A DNA stretch of 47,278 nt from DATHTK01 sp035463295 (lineage in GTDB: Bacteria > Actinomycetota > Rubrobacteria > Rubrobacterales > Rubrobacteraceae). Where the stretch lies: positions 1 through 47,278 of the forward strand of contig DATHTK010000030.1 in NCBI GenBank assembly GCA_035463295.1, read 5' to 3'. Shown piece after piece: positions 31,997 through 39,091 of the stretch. The position numbers and the translations under genes were made by a program. Position 1 is the first letter of the stretch. Every line of letters starts with the position of its first letter. The notes under the pieces were generated by a model. That model saw only the letters and a list, made by a program, of their open reading frames with translations. It searched no databases and was not told the origin of the DNA.

Positions 31997-32051
31997 GCTA
32001 GCACGAGCGCGCTGGTACACTTGGCGGCAGGCGAGAGAGGGCGTGGGAAGC

Positions 32052-32918
32052 ATGCTGGAGAAGGCGGATGCCGGGCGCAGGAGCGGGAGCAAGACGAAGG
32101 TGCGGGTGCGGGTCGTGGAGAACGGCGGCACTCGCGTCCGGCCCGACACCCTGGCAACGGAGGAGCCGATGGAGATACGCCTCCTCACCGGCGGCGCGCG
32201 GCGGACCGTCGCGGTCACGATGCGTACCCCGGGCTCTGACTTCGAGCTGGCCGCCGGATTTCTCTACGGCGAGGGCGTCGTCTCCTCCCCGGATGAGATA
32301 AAGAAGATCAGCTACTGCGTCGACCCCGACGTGGACGCCGCGCAACGCTACAACATCGTCAACGTGGAGCTGCGGGAGACCGCCGGCAACACCTACGACC
32401 TGCGTCCGCTGGAGCGCAGCTTCTATACGACGAGCGCCTGCGGCGTGTGCGGCAAGGCGAGCCTGGAGCAGCTCGAACTGCGCGGCTACCCGGAGCTCCC
32501 TCAGGGACCGGAGATCTCGCCGGAGACCGTCTACTCGCTCCCGCAGAGGCTCAGGGAGGAACAGGGGCTCTTCGAGAAGACGGGCGGGCTGCACGCGGCG
32601 GCGCTCTTCGACGCCGCCGGAGGGCTCGTCGCGATCAGGGAGGACGTGGGGAGGCACAACGCCACCGACAAGCTCGTCGGCTGGGCGCTACTGGAGGGCA
32701 GGCTGCCCTTGAACGACCACGTCGTCATGGTCAGCGGGAGGACCAGCTACGAGATCCTGCAGAAGTGCGTGGCGGCCGGCGTCCCCATCGTCTGTGCCGT
32801 CTCGGCCCCGAGCAGCCTGGCGGTCGACGTGGCGCGCCGGTTCGGCGTGACGCTCGTAGGGTTCTTGAGAGGCAACCGCTTCAACGTATATAGTGCGCCC
32901 CGGAGGGTTTGCGGCTGA
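32052..32918 (+). CDS. fdhD: Formate dehydrogenase accessory sulfurtransferase FdhD
   Basis: This 288-residue protein matches FdhD, which passes sulfur from IscS to the molybdenum cofactor so that the FDH gains its essential sulfido ligand. Family landmarks are 'VRPDTLATEEPMEIRL', 'TPGSDFELAAGFLYGEGVV', the catalytic pair Cys130-x2-Cys133 in 'SACGVCGK', 'REDVGRHNATDKLVGWAL' and 'VSGRTSYEILQKCVAAGVP'. It has the expected length. Its presence supports FdhA being an active Mo enzyme. ATG 32052 is the start. Confidence 0.94.
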   Translation: MLEKADAGRRSGSKTKVRVRVVENGGTRVRPDTLATEEPMEIRLLTGGARRTVAVTMRTPGSDFELAAGFLYGEGVVSSPDEIKKISYCVDPDVDAAQRYNIVNVELRETAGNTYDLRPLERSFYTTSACGVCGKASLEQLELRGYPELPQGPEISPETVYSLPQRLREEQGLFEKTGGLHAAALFDAAGGLVAIREDVGRHNATDKLVGWALLEGRLPLNDHVVMVSGRTSYEILQKCVAAGVPIVCAVSAPSSLAVDVARRFGVTLVGFLRGNRFNVYSAPRRVCG

Positions 32919-32952
32919 CTCCTTCGGGGGATCATGCCTTAAGGGACACCGC

Positions 32953-32988
32953 CCTACGATGGAGGTGAAAGGGGGATAGCTTCGTAGG
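32953..32988 (+). other. Stem-loop in the leader of the OxlT-like transporter gene
   Basis: CCTACGA (32953-32959) and TCGTAGG (32982-32988) form a perfect seven-base-pair stem around a purine-rich 22-base loop containing GGAGGTG and GGGGGAT. It lies 50 bases before the transporter ATG. It may be a structured 5' leader; I do not recognise a known riboswitch. Confidence 0.35.
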
Positions 32989-33038
32989 AACGCAGTCGGC
33001 TTCTCGTGTTCTGTTCGTAGCGAAAGGGAGGAGTAAAT

Positions 33039-34298
33039 ATGGCCAGTCAGGCGGCGAGCTCCGGTGCCGGAAACCGGGTGATCATAGCCGCAGCGGGGGT
33101 GGTGATGCAGGTCGCGCTCGGGGCGGTGTACGCCTGGAGCGTCTTCCGTGCGGCTCTGACCGAGCAGTACGGGGCGTCGGTCTCCGCGGTCAACGCGACG
33201 TTCAGCATTACGATCCTGACCCTCGGCTTCGCGGCCTTCTTCGGCGGGCTGTGGATGGGCCGTTCGGGGCCGCGCATCGTCGCGCTCACCGCGGGGGTTC
33301 TCTATGGCATCGGGGTCTTTCTGGCGAGCTTCGCCGGCAACAGCCTGGTGGTCCTATACCTGAGCTACGGCCTGATCGCGGGCATCGGGATCGGGCTCGG
33401 TTACATCGTTCCGGTCGCGACGCTTATCAAGTGGTTCCCTGACAAGCGGGGCTTTATCACGGGGGTCGCCGTGGCGGGCTTCGGCGGAGGCGCCTTTGTG
33501 ACGGCGTTTATAGCCGAGGCTCTCGTCTCCTCGATCGGGGTGTTCACGACCTTCGCCGTCCTCGGCGTCGTCTACCTGATCATGGTCGTCGGCGCGGCGC
33601 TGTTCATGAAGAATCCCCCCGAGGGCTGGAAGCCGGAGGGTTGGGAGCCCGAGGAGGAAGCGGGGAGCGGCAGTTCGGGTGTAAATTACGAGCTCGGTGG
33701 CGCCCTCAAGACCTGGCAGTGGTACGCGCTGTGGGCCCTCCTCTTCCTCAACGTCACGGCGGGCATCGCGATCATCGTGGAGGCGGCCCCTATGGCGCAG
33801 GAGATCGCTGGCGTCAGCGCGGTCGTCGCGGCCGGCCTGGTGAGCATCATCTCGGTCGCGAACGCCATCGGACGGTTCGGGTGGGCCTGGCTCTCGGACG
33901 CTATCGGCAGGAAGTGGGTCTTCTTTACGATGTTCTTGTTGCAGGCCGTGCTCTTCTTCCTGCTACCGCTGGTCAGCGTGTACTTCCTGCTCGCCACGCT
34001 CTCCTTCATCATCGTCTCCTGCTACGGCGGCGGCTTCGGGACGATGCCGGCCTTCGCGGCCGACTACTTCGGTCCCGCGAACGTCGGGAAGATCTACGGC
34101 TTGATGCTGACCGCCTGGGGCGTCGGCGGCGTGCTCGGACCGTTGTTGATCTCCTACATCCTCGACACGTCCGGGAGTTACACCCTCGCCTTTTACATCA
34201 TCGCGGGTATCATGCTTGCCAGCGCGGTAGTCGCCTTTATCGTCCGCCCGCCAAAGGCCGAGGCGAAGGCTCCACAGGCAGAGCAAGCCAGGGCGTAG
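33039..34298 (+). CDS. MFS transporter, OxlT-like (oxalate/formate antiporter family)
   Basis: This 419-residue major-facilitator protein has twelve membrane helices and matches the oxalate/formate antiporter group in length and pattern: 'LGAVYAWSVFRAALTEQYG' near the start, 'FGGLWMGRSGPRIVAL' in loop 2-3 and 'FGTMPAFAADYFGPANVGKIYG' in the second half. The substrate is probably a small mono- or dicarboxylate; neighbours make formate or oxalate the best guess, but no oxalyl-CoA genes are present. AAAGGGAGGAG stands seven bases upstream of the ATG. A 14-base-pair terminator follows. Confidence 0.85.
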   Translation: MASQAASSGAGNRVIIAAAGVVMQVALGAVYAWSVFRAALTEQYGASVSAVNATFSITILTLGFAAFFGGLWMGRSGPRIVALTAGVLYGIGVFLASFAGNSLVVLYLSYGLIAGIGIGLGYIVPVATLIKWFPDKRGFITGVAVAGFGGGAFVTAFIAEALVSSIGVFTTFAVLGVVYLIMVVGAALFMKNPPEGWKPEGWEPEEEAGSGSSGVNYELGGALKTWQWYALWALLFLNVTAGIAIIVEAAPMAQEIAGVSAVVAAGLVSIISVANAIGRFGWAWLSDAIGRKWVFFTMFLLQAVLFFLLPLVSVYFLLATLSFIIVSCYGGGFGTMPAFAADYFGPANVGKIYGLMLTAWGVGGVLGPLLISYILDTSGSYTLAFYIIAGIMLASAVVAFIVRPPKAEAKAPQAEQARA

Positions 34299-34323
34299 CG
34301 ATCCGAAACCATTGCTCAGAGTG

Positions 34324-34361
34324 CTCCCGCTCCGGAGCGAACGAGTTCTCCGGAGCGGGAG
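34324..34361 (+). terminator. Terminator of the OxlT-like gene
   Basis: CTCCCGCTCCGGAG (34324-34337) and CTCCGGAGCGGGAG (34348-34361): 14 perfect base pairs with a ten-base loop, then GCGGTCTTTC. Confidence 0.85.
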
Positions 34362-34487
34362 GCGGTCTTTCATACGCTTGACCGTCTCGCAGCCGTACAA
34401 TATAGTGCCTCATCGTTCGCGCAGGTGTCTCTCCAGCGATCTCTACGCTGGGCGAACCTGCGCACCGGTGTCGGGGGAAGGAGTGGG

Positions 34488-34817
34488 GTGACAGAAGCGA
34501 GGGAGTGGAGCAGGGTCGCGCAGACGAGCGCGTTCCACGAGCTCATGCAGAGGAAGAAGGCGTTTATCATACCGGCGACCATCTTCTTCATTATTTTCTA
34601 CTTTGGCTTGCCCATTCTGGCGGCCTATACCACGGTCTTGAACTTCACCGTCGTCGGAGCGATTACCGGGGCTTACGTCTACGCCTTCGCCCAGTTCGCG
34701 ATGACCTGGATCCTTATGCACCTGTACGTCAACCGGGCGAACAAGTGGGACGTCATCGTGGACCGGGCGCGCCAGGAGGCGGCCGAGGCGAAGACCTCCG
34801 GGGGTAGTAGCGCATGA
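34488..34817 (+). CDS. DUF485 membrane protein (symporter partner)
   Basis: This 109-residue protein with two membrane helices (about 25-48 and 57-82) is of the DUF485/YjcH type, almost always encoded just before an acetate/cation symporter. GTG 34488 is chosen because AAGGAG lies about six bases upstream; the frame is open further 5'. Its stop overlaps the symporter ATG by four bases (ATGA). A TATAGT around 34400 is a possible -10 box. Confidence 0.86.
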   Translation: MTEAREWSRVAQTSAFHELMQRKKAFIIPATIFFIIFYFGLPILAAYTTVLNFTVVGAITGAYVYAFAQFAMTWILMHLYVNRANKWDVIVDRARQEAAEAKTSGGSSA

Positions 34818-36400
34818 GCAATACGGACATCACTGCTTTCGTCTTCTTCGTCGTCATCATCGGCATCACGCTCGTCATTACCTACTGGGCCTCCAAGAGG
34901 AACGTGGACGCCAGCCACCACTACGTGGCGGGGGGGGAGATCAAGAGCTGGCAGAACGGGCTCGCCATCGCCGGCGACTACCTCTCGGCGGCCTCGTTCC
35001 TGGGGATCGCGGGAGCCATCGCCCTAACCGGTTTCTCGGGCTTCTATCTCTCGATCGGCTTCCTCGTAGCGTATCTGGTGGTGTTGCTGCTGGTGGCCGA
35101 GCCCTTGAGGAACCTCGGCAAGTACACCGTCGGCGACGCCCTGACGGCGCGCTTCAACACCCGTACCGTTCGCTCGGCCTCGGCGCTGAACACCGTAGCG
35201 ATCAGTATGTTCTACATGATCGCGCAGCTCATCGGCGCTGGCGCCCTCATCAGCCTCCTGCTCCCCATCTCGTTCAACTGGGCGATCATAATCGTCGGGA
35301 TCCTGATGACCGTCTACGTCGTAGCCGGCGGGATGGTGGCCACGACCTGGATCCAGATCATCAAGGCCGTGCTTCTGATCGTCGGCTCCATCGGCCTCTC
35401 GATCGCCGTGCTCTCCCAGTTCAGCTTCAACCCGATCGCGCTCTTCAACGCCGTCGAGTCGGACATCGGACGCGAGGCGGTCATACCGGCCGCCCCGAGC
35501 GGTCTGGTGCCGGGCCTCGACTCTATCTCACTCAACATCGCGCTCGTTCTCGGGACCGCGGGGCTGCCGCACATCCTGATCCGGTTCCTCACCGTCCCCG
35601 ACGCGAAGGCCGCCCGCAGCTCGATCATCGTCGCGACCTGGATTATCGGCGGCTTCTACCTGTTGACGCCGATCCTCGGCTACGGCGCGGCGCTCATCGT
35701 CGGCCGCGACAGGATCGAGCAGGCCGACCCGGGCGGCAACCTGGCGGCTCCGCTGCTCGCCGAAGCCCTGGGCGGCCCGTTCTTCCTGGCGTTTATCTCG
35801 GCGGTCGCCTTCGCGACCATCGTAGCCGTGGTCGCCGGGCTCGTCATCGCCGCCTCGGGGGCCTTCGCCCACGACTTCTACACGAACGTGATACGGAGCG
35901 GCGAGGTGACCGAGCAGGAGCAGTTCCGGGCCGCCCGCTTGACGTCGGCCGGGATCTCGGTCGGCGCGATAATCCTGGCCTTGCTGCTCCAGGGGCAGAA
36001 CGTGGCGTTCCTCGTCGCGCTGGCCTTCGCCGTCGCCGCGAGCGCGAACGTCCCCGTGATCCTGCTCCTGATCTTCTGGAAGAACTTCAACACCATCGGG
36101 GCGATAACCGGCATGCTCACCGGCCTGATCTCCTCCGTCGGCCTGGTGATCTTGAGCCCGGTGATCCTCGGCGACGCCGCGATCTTCCCGCTGGAGAGCC
36201 CGGGCATCGTCTCCGTGCCGCTCGGCTTCCTCGGCTGCTACCTGGGCACCGTACTCGGCGGCCGCGGGGCCGAGCGCGAGCGTGAGCAGGGTATCCAGCG
36301 GCCCTACGAGGAGATCTACGTCCGCGCCAATACCGGCATTTCGAATATTGAGGAAGAGATCAAGGGGGCCACACCGAGCAGCGAGCAGCGGACTACCTAG
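34814..36400 (+). CDS. Cation/acetate symporter ActP-like (SSS family)
   Basis: This 528-residue sodium:solute symporter has thirteen or so membrane helices. Early landmark: 'HHYVAGGEIKSWQNGLAIAG DYLSAASFLG' (about 38-67, written with a break), typical of ActP, with 'GLPHILIRFLTVPDAKAARS' (about 255). It takes up acetate or a related short carboxylate with Na+. Cotranscription with DUF485 is the normal arrangement. Whether it carries acetate, glycolate or formate cannot be read from sequence. Confidence 0.88.
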   Translation: MSNTDITAFVFFVVIIGITLVITYWASKRNVDASHHYVAGGEIKSWQNGLAIAGDYLSAASFLGIAGAIALTGFSGFYLSIGFLVAYLVVLLLVAEPLRNLGKYTVGDALTARFNTRTVRSASALNTVAISMFYMIAQLIGAGALISLLLPISFNWAIIIVGILMTVYVVAGGMVATTWIQIIKAVLLIVGSIGLSIAVLSQFSFNPIALFNAVESDIGREAVIPAAPSGLVPGLDSISLNIALVLGTAGLPHILIRFLTVPDAKAARSSIIVATWIIGGFYLLTPILGYGAALIVGRDRIEQADPGGNLAAPLLAEALGGPFFLAFISAVAFATIVAVVAGLVIAASGAFAHDFYTNVIRSGEVTEQEQFRAARLTSAGISVGAIILALLLQGQNVAFLVALAFAVAASANVPVILLLIFWKNFNTIGAITGMLTGLISSVGLVILSPVILGDAAIFPLESPGIVSVPLGFLGCYLGTVLGGRGAEREREQGIQRPYEEIYVRANTGISNIEEEIKGATPSSEQRTT

Positions 36401-36909
36401 CGCTTACGACAACAGAACACGAAGCTCCCGAGAGCCTCGTCCCGGTCGACCGGCCGAGACGGGGCTCTCTCTCGCGCAGACGGCAACCACGCGCGCGGAC
36501 GCCGTCGGGGACGAACCCGGTTTCCGGAATCGCGAGCTCCTGGCCATCTGCTGTGCAGCGCCCCGGCAGGCTTCTGGCCCCGCGAGGAACCGACCTCTTA
36601 CTTTCCTTCTACCGAGTAGCGGAGCGTACGTCGACGGTGGTTTCGAAAACTAGCTCATTTGGGTGATGCGACCGCCTACCCCGGCTTGTAGGCTTGTTCC
36701 CGTAACGTTACAGGGCGGGGTCCCCCTTCTTTCCCCGCCCTCTCGAGAGAGACCTCTTCTGCACCGCAGCGCTCGCCCCGTCGTTCAGTCGATACCTGGC
36801 CCCCAGGACCGCGCTGTGCGGAGAGTAGCGGTTGCGCCTGGGAAGAACGAATAGTGCCTCGCGCAACCGCTCTCCAGAGTTCGGCGTCGAGGTCCCTTCA
36901 GATCCCCTC
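36401..36909. other. Gene-free region with two hairpins
   Basis: I see no convincing gene in these 509 bases. Two structures stand out. GAGAGCC (36430-36436) with GGGCTCTC (36462-36469), with an inner CCGGTCGACCGG palindrome, is the likely terminator of the symporter operon. AGGGCGGGG (36712-36720) with CCCCGCCCT (36733-36741) is a nine-base-pair stem with a T-rich loop, immediately preceded by the palindrome GTAACGTTAC (36702-36711). The codon pattern lacks the third-position GC bias of the flanking genes. Confidence 0.6.
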
Positions 36910-37347
36910 TTACTCCAGGCTCGTGTTGAGCTGTATGTCCACGTTGCCGCGCAGGGCGTTTGAGACGGGGCACCCCTGCTCGGCCTGCTCGGCGGCGCTC
37001 TGGAAGCCTTCGGCGTCCAACCCCGGGACCCGCCCGCGGACGTCGAGGACCACCGTGGTGACCCTCAACTGATCCACGTCGAACGTGCACGTGGCGCTGA
37101 TCTCGAGTTCTTCGGGCTCGTTGCCCATCCCGGCGAGCGCTCCCGAAAGGGCCATCGCGTAGCAAGCGGCGTGGGCGGCGGCGATGAGCTCCTCGGGGCT
37201 GGTCTTCCCGTCGGGGCGCTCCGTGCGCGAGGCCCAGGTGACCGGCAGATCCCCCACCGCCCCGCTACTCGCCAGGTCAACGCTTCCCGAGCCCCTCACC
37301 AGGTTGCCCCTCCACACCACGTTCGCCCGTCGTTCTGCCGTCGCCAT
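36910..37347 (-). CDS. OsmC-family peroxiredoxin
   Basis: This 145-residue thiol peroxidase of the OsmC/Ohr fold reduces organic hydroperoxides. Both redox cysteines are present: Cys62 in 'AHAACYAMALS' and Cys126 in 'EQGCPVSNAL'. The N-terminal 'VVWRGNLVRGSGSVDLASSG' is the OsmC (rather than Ohr) pattern. ATG 37347 follows GGGAGGGAC. It stands alone, divergent from the exported acidic-tail gene. Confidence 0.9.
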   Translation of the reverse strand: MATAERRANVVWRGNLVRGSGSVDLASSGAVGDLPVTWASRTERPDGKTSPEELIAAAHAACYAMALSGALAGMGNEPEELEISATCTFDVDQLRVTTVVLDVRGRVPGLDAEGFQSAAEQAEQGCPVSNALRGNVDIQLNTSLE

Positions 37348-37443
37348 GTCCCTCCCTTTCGTCGCGTGCCGGTAAATGGTATCAGAGAGCAGTCCCGGCC
37401 TTTGTAACGACCGAAGGTGCATCGCGGGTGAAGATGAGAGCGG

Positions 37444-37488
37444 TCTAATCCTTTCTTAACCGTTCTCTAACGAGGCTCCTGTACGCTG
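37444..37488 (+). promoter_or_regulatory. Triple 11-base direct repeat (OmpR/PhoB-type box) with -10 element
   Basis: Three TAA-centred half-sites start at 37446 (TCTAATC), 37457 (TCTTAACC) and 37468 (TCTCTAACG), exactly 11 bases apart. A candidate -10, TACGCT, begins 14 bases after the last TAA, at 37482. The layout matches that at 46590-46632. It lies about 50 bases before the exported-protein gene. Confidence 0.6.
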
Positions 37489-37537
37489 GAGCGTAGAGAA
37501 CGAACAGTGTGGATGTTAGAGCGATCAGAGGGACACG

Positions 37538-38317
37538 GTGTTGAGCACCTGGCGCGCGGCGGGCATCACGCTCGCCTTTCCGTTAATCTTCGCCGCTGCT
37601 TGCGCCGGCTGGGCGCCGACCGACGAGCGCGCGGACCACTCTACCGTTGCACCTTCCCAGGAGGCGACGACCTCCTCCCCTGAAAGGGTTCCTTCGCAGA
37701 ACGTGAAGGTCGCCGCGTCCCTCCCGTCGGAGGACGTGCCGGGTAAAGACGTGCCGGACCTTCCCCGCTACCCGGGCTCGGTCCGGGTCGAGTACGAGCA
37801 CGGCCACCACGACGCCCTGATCCTGACCCGGACGAAGTACCTCTCCGCAGAGAAACTCGACGCCGTGCGCGGTTTCTACCGGGGCGTCTTCCAGTCGGAA
37901 GACTGGAGGGTAGCGAACGCGGAGTTCTCCGACGGCGAGTGGAACTTCCTGGCCGTCAAAGGCGAACGCGAGGCGGATATCGAGGTGAGATCTCACGGAA
38001 CGGGGACCGAGGCGGAGGTGCGCATAAGCGAGCCGCAACCGCCGCCGAAGCCCGAGGAGAATGCCTCCTCCGAGAGTGGCTCTTCGGAAGGAGACGTGAG
38101 CCGCCAGGGCGAGCCGTCAAGCGCACCCGAGCCTCCGACCGCAACCGCACCTGCTACCGCACCTGCCACTGCACCTGCCACTGCACCTGCCACTGCACCT
38201 GCCACTGCACCTGCTACCGCACCTGCTTCGCCTCCCGCTTCAGGGGGTTACGGCTACGAGGACGACGACTGGGGCGAGTATGAGGACGACGATTGGGACG
38301 GCTACGAGGACGACTAG
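37538..38317 (+). CDS. Exported protein with TAPA repeats and acidic Trp tail
   Basis: This 259-residue protein has an N-terminal signal with a lipobox-like 'FAAACAG' (Cys22), so it is probably lipid-anchored outside the membrane. A globular part follows (about 75-165: 'LPRYPGSVRVEYEHGHHDAL', 'KLDAVRGFYRGVFQSEDWRV'). Next come a Pro/Glu linker, seven TAPA repeats (about 200-228) and the acidic tail EDDDWGEYEDDDWDGYEDD. The globular part recalls domains in other exported proteins but is not assigned. The stop shares the tetramer CTAG with the stop of the convergent response-regulator gene. The upstream triple box suggests control by that regulator. Confidence 0.72.
   Translation: MLSTWRAAGITLAFPLIFAAACAGWAPTDERADHSTVAPSQEATTSSPERVPSQNVKVAASLPSEDVPGKDVPDLPRYPGSVRVEYEHGHHDALILTRTKYLSAEKLDAVRGFYRGVFQSEDWRVANAEFSDGEWNFLAVKGEREADIEVRSHGTGTEAEVRISEPQPPPKPEENASSESGSSEGDVSRQGEPSSAPEPPTATAPATAPATAPATAPATAPATAPATAPASPPASGGYGYEDDDWGEYEDDDWDGYEDD
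38137..38233 (+). repeat. 12-base tandem repeat encoding Thr-Ala-Pro-Ala
   Basis: About seven copies of GCACCTGCYACY, differing only at two wobble positions, encode TAPA units. Copy number could change by slippage without loss of frame, altering the length of the stalk between the domain and the acidic tail. Confidence 0.8.
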
Positions 38318-39000
38318 TCCCGCGCCGTCACGGGCGGCTCGAACCGGTAGCCCGCCCCGCGGACGGTCTGGATCATGGAAGGCGCGCCCCGGCGGCCGAG
38401 CTTGTTGCGGAGGTAGCTGACGTAGACGTCGACGACGTTGGAGCCGGGGTCGAAGTCGTAGTCCCAGACGGCGGAGAGGATCTGCTGGCGGCTGAGCACC
38501 TGTCCGGGGTGGCGCATGAAGTACTCGAGGAGGGCGAACTCCCGGCTGGAGAGGTCGATGGACTTATCGTCGCGCCAGGCGCGGCGCGAGAGCAGGTCGA
38601 TCCCGAGGCCGACTATCTCGATACGCGTCGAGGTCGGCTGGTTGGCGCGCCGCGTGAGGGCGCGTATGCGCGCCACCAGCTCCTCGAAGACAAAGGGTTT
38701 GGTCAGGTAGTCGTCGGCGCCGGCGTCGAGTGCGCCCACCCTGTTTCGCAGGTCGTCGCGGGCGGTCAACATCAGGATCGGCAGGTCGGGCCGCTTCAAC
38801 CGGATGCGCCTCAGCGCCTCGCGGCCGTCGAGCCGGGGCAACGAGATGTCGAGCAGCACCACGTCGACCGGCTCCTCGACGGCCAGTCGTGCCCCCTCTT
38901 CCCCGTTGTTCGTGCTAAGGACCCTGTGGCCCTGGGCGTTCAGCCCACGCCGCAGAAACCGCACGATCGCGGTCTCGTCCTCGACGATCAGGATCAGCAT
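38314..39000 (-). CDS. OmpR-family response regulator
   Basis: This 228-residue regulator has a receiver domain (1-115) with phospho-acceptor Asp51 in 'VVLLDISLP', acidic pocket Glu7/Asp8 and Lys101 in 'LTKP', and a winged-helix DNA-binding domain (about 128-225, 'LSSREFALLEYFMRHPGQVL', 'VSYLRNKLG', 'VRGAGYRFE'). ATG 39000 starts a full-length protein. It is divergent from the PAS histidine kinase across 91 bases and tail-to-tail with the exported acidic-tail gene, which carries an OmpR-type box. Kinase and regulator form one two-component system. Confidence 0.92.
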   Translation of the reverse strand: MLILIVEDETAIVRFLRRGLNAQGHRVLSTNNGEEGARLAVEEPVDVVLLDISLPRLDGREALRRIRLKRPDLPILMLTARDDLRNRVGALDAGADDYLTKPFVFEELVARIRALTRRANQPTSTRIEIVGLGIDLLSRRAWRDDKSIDLSSREFALLEYFMRHPGQVLSRQQILSAVWDYDFDPGSNVVDVYVSYLRNKLGRRGAPSMIQTVRGAGYRFEPPVTARD

Positions 39001-39043
39001 ATGTCTCGGTCCCCCGACCGCACCTCCGTTACCCGGCCGTAAG

Positions 39044-39049
39044 TATAAT
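39044..39049 (+). promoter_or_regulatory. Overlapping divergent promoters of regulator and kinase
   Basis: TATAAT (39044-39049) reads rightward 42 bases before the kinase ATG. The same bases read leftward as TATACT for the regulator. The two genes would therefore compete for one polymerase site. Confidence 0.55.
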
Positions 39050-39091
39050 GGATGGCGACACGTTCGTAGCGACGTCCCCGGAGGAGCGCAC

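Noticed and set aside
36401..36909. Short frames (60-120 codons) in the gap after the symporter
   Set aside because: No Shine-Dalgarno, no codon bias and no recognisable sequence; hairpins explain the stretch better.
38137..38233. CRISPR-like array
   Set aside because: The repeats are contiguous 12-base coding units without spacers; no cas genes in the window.
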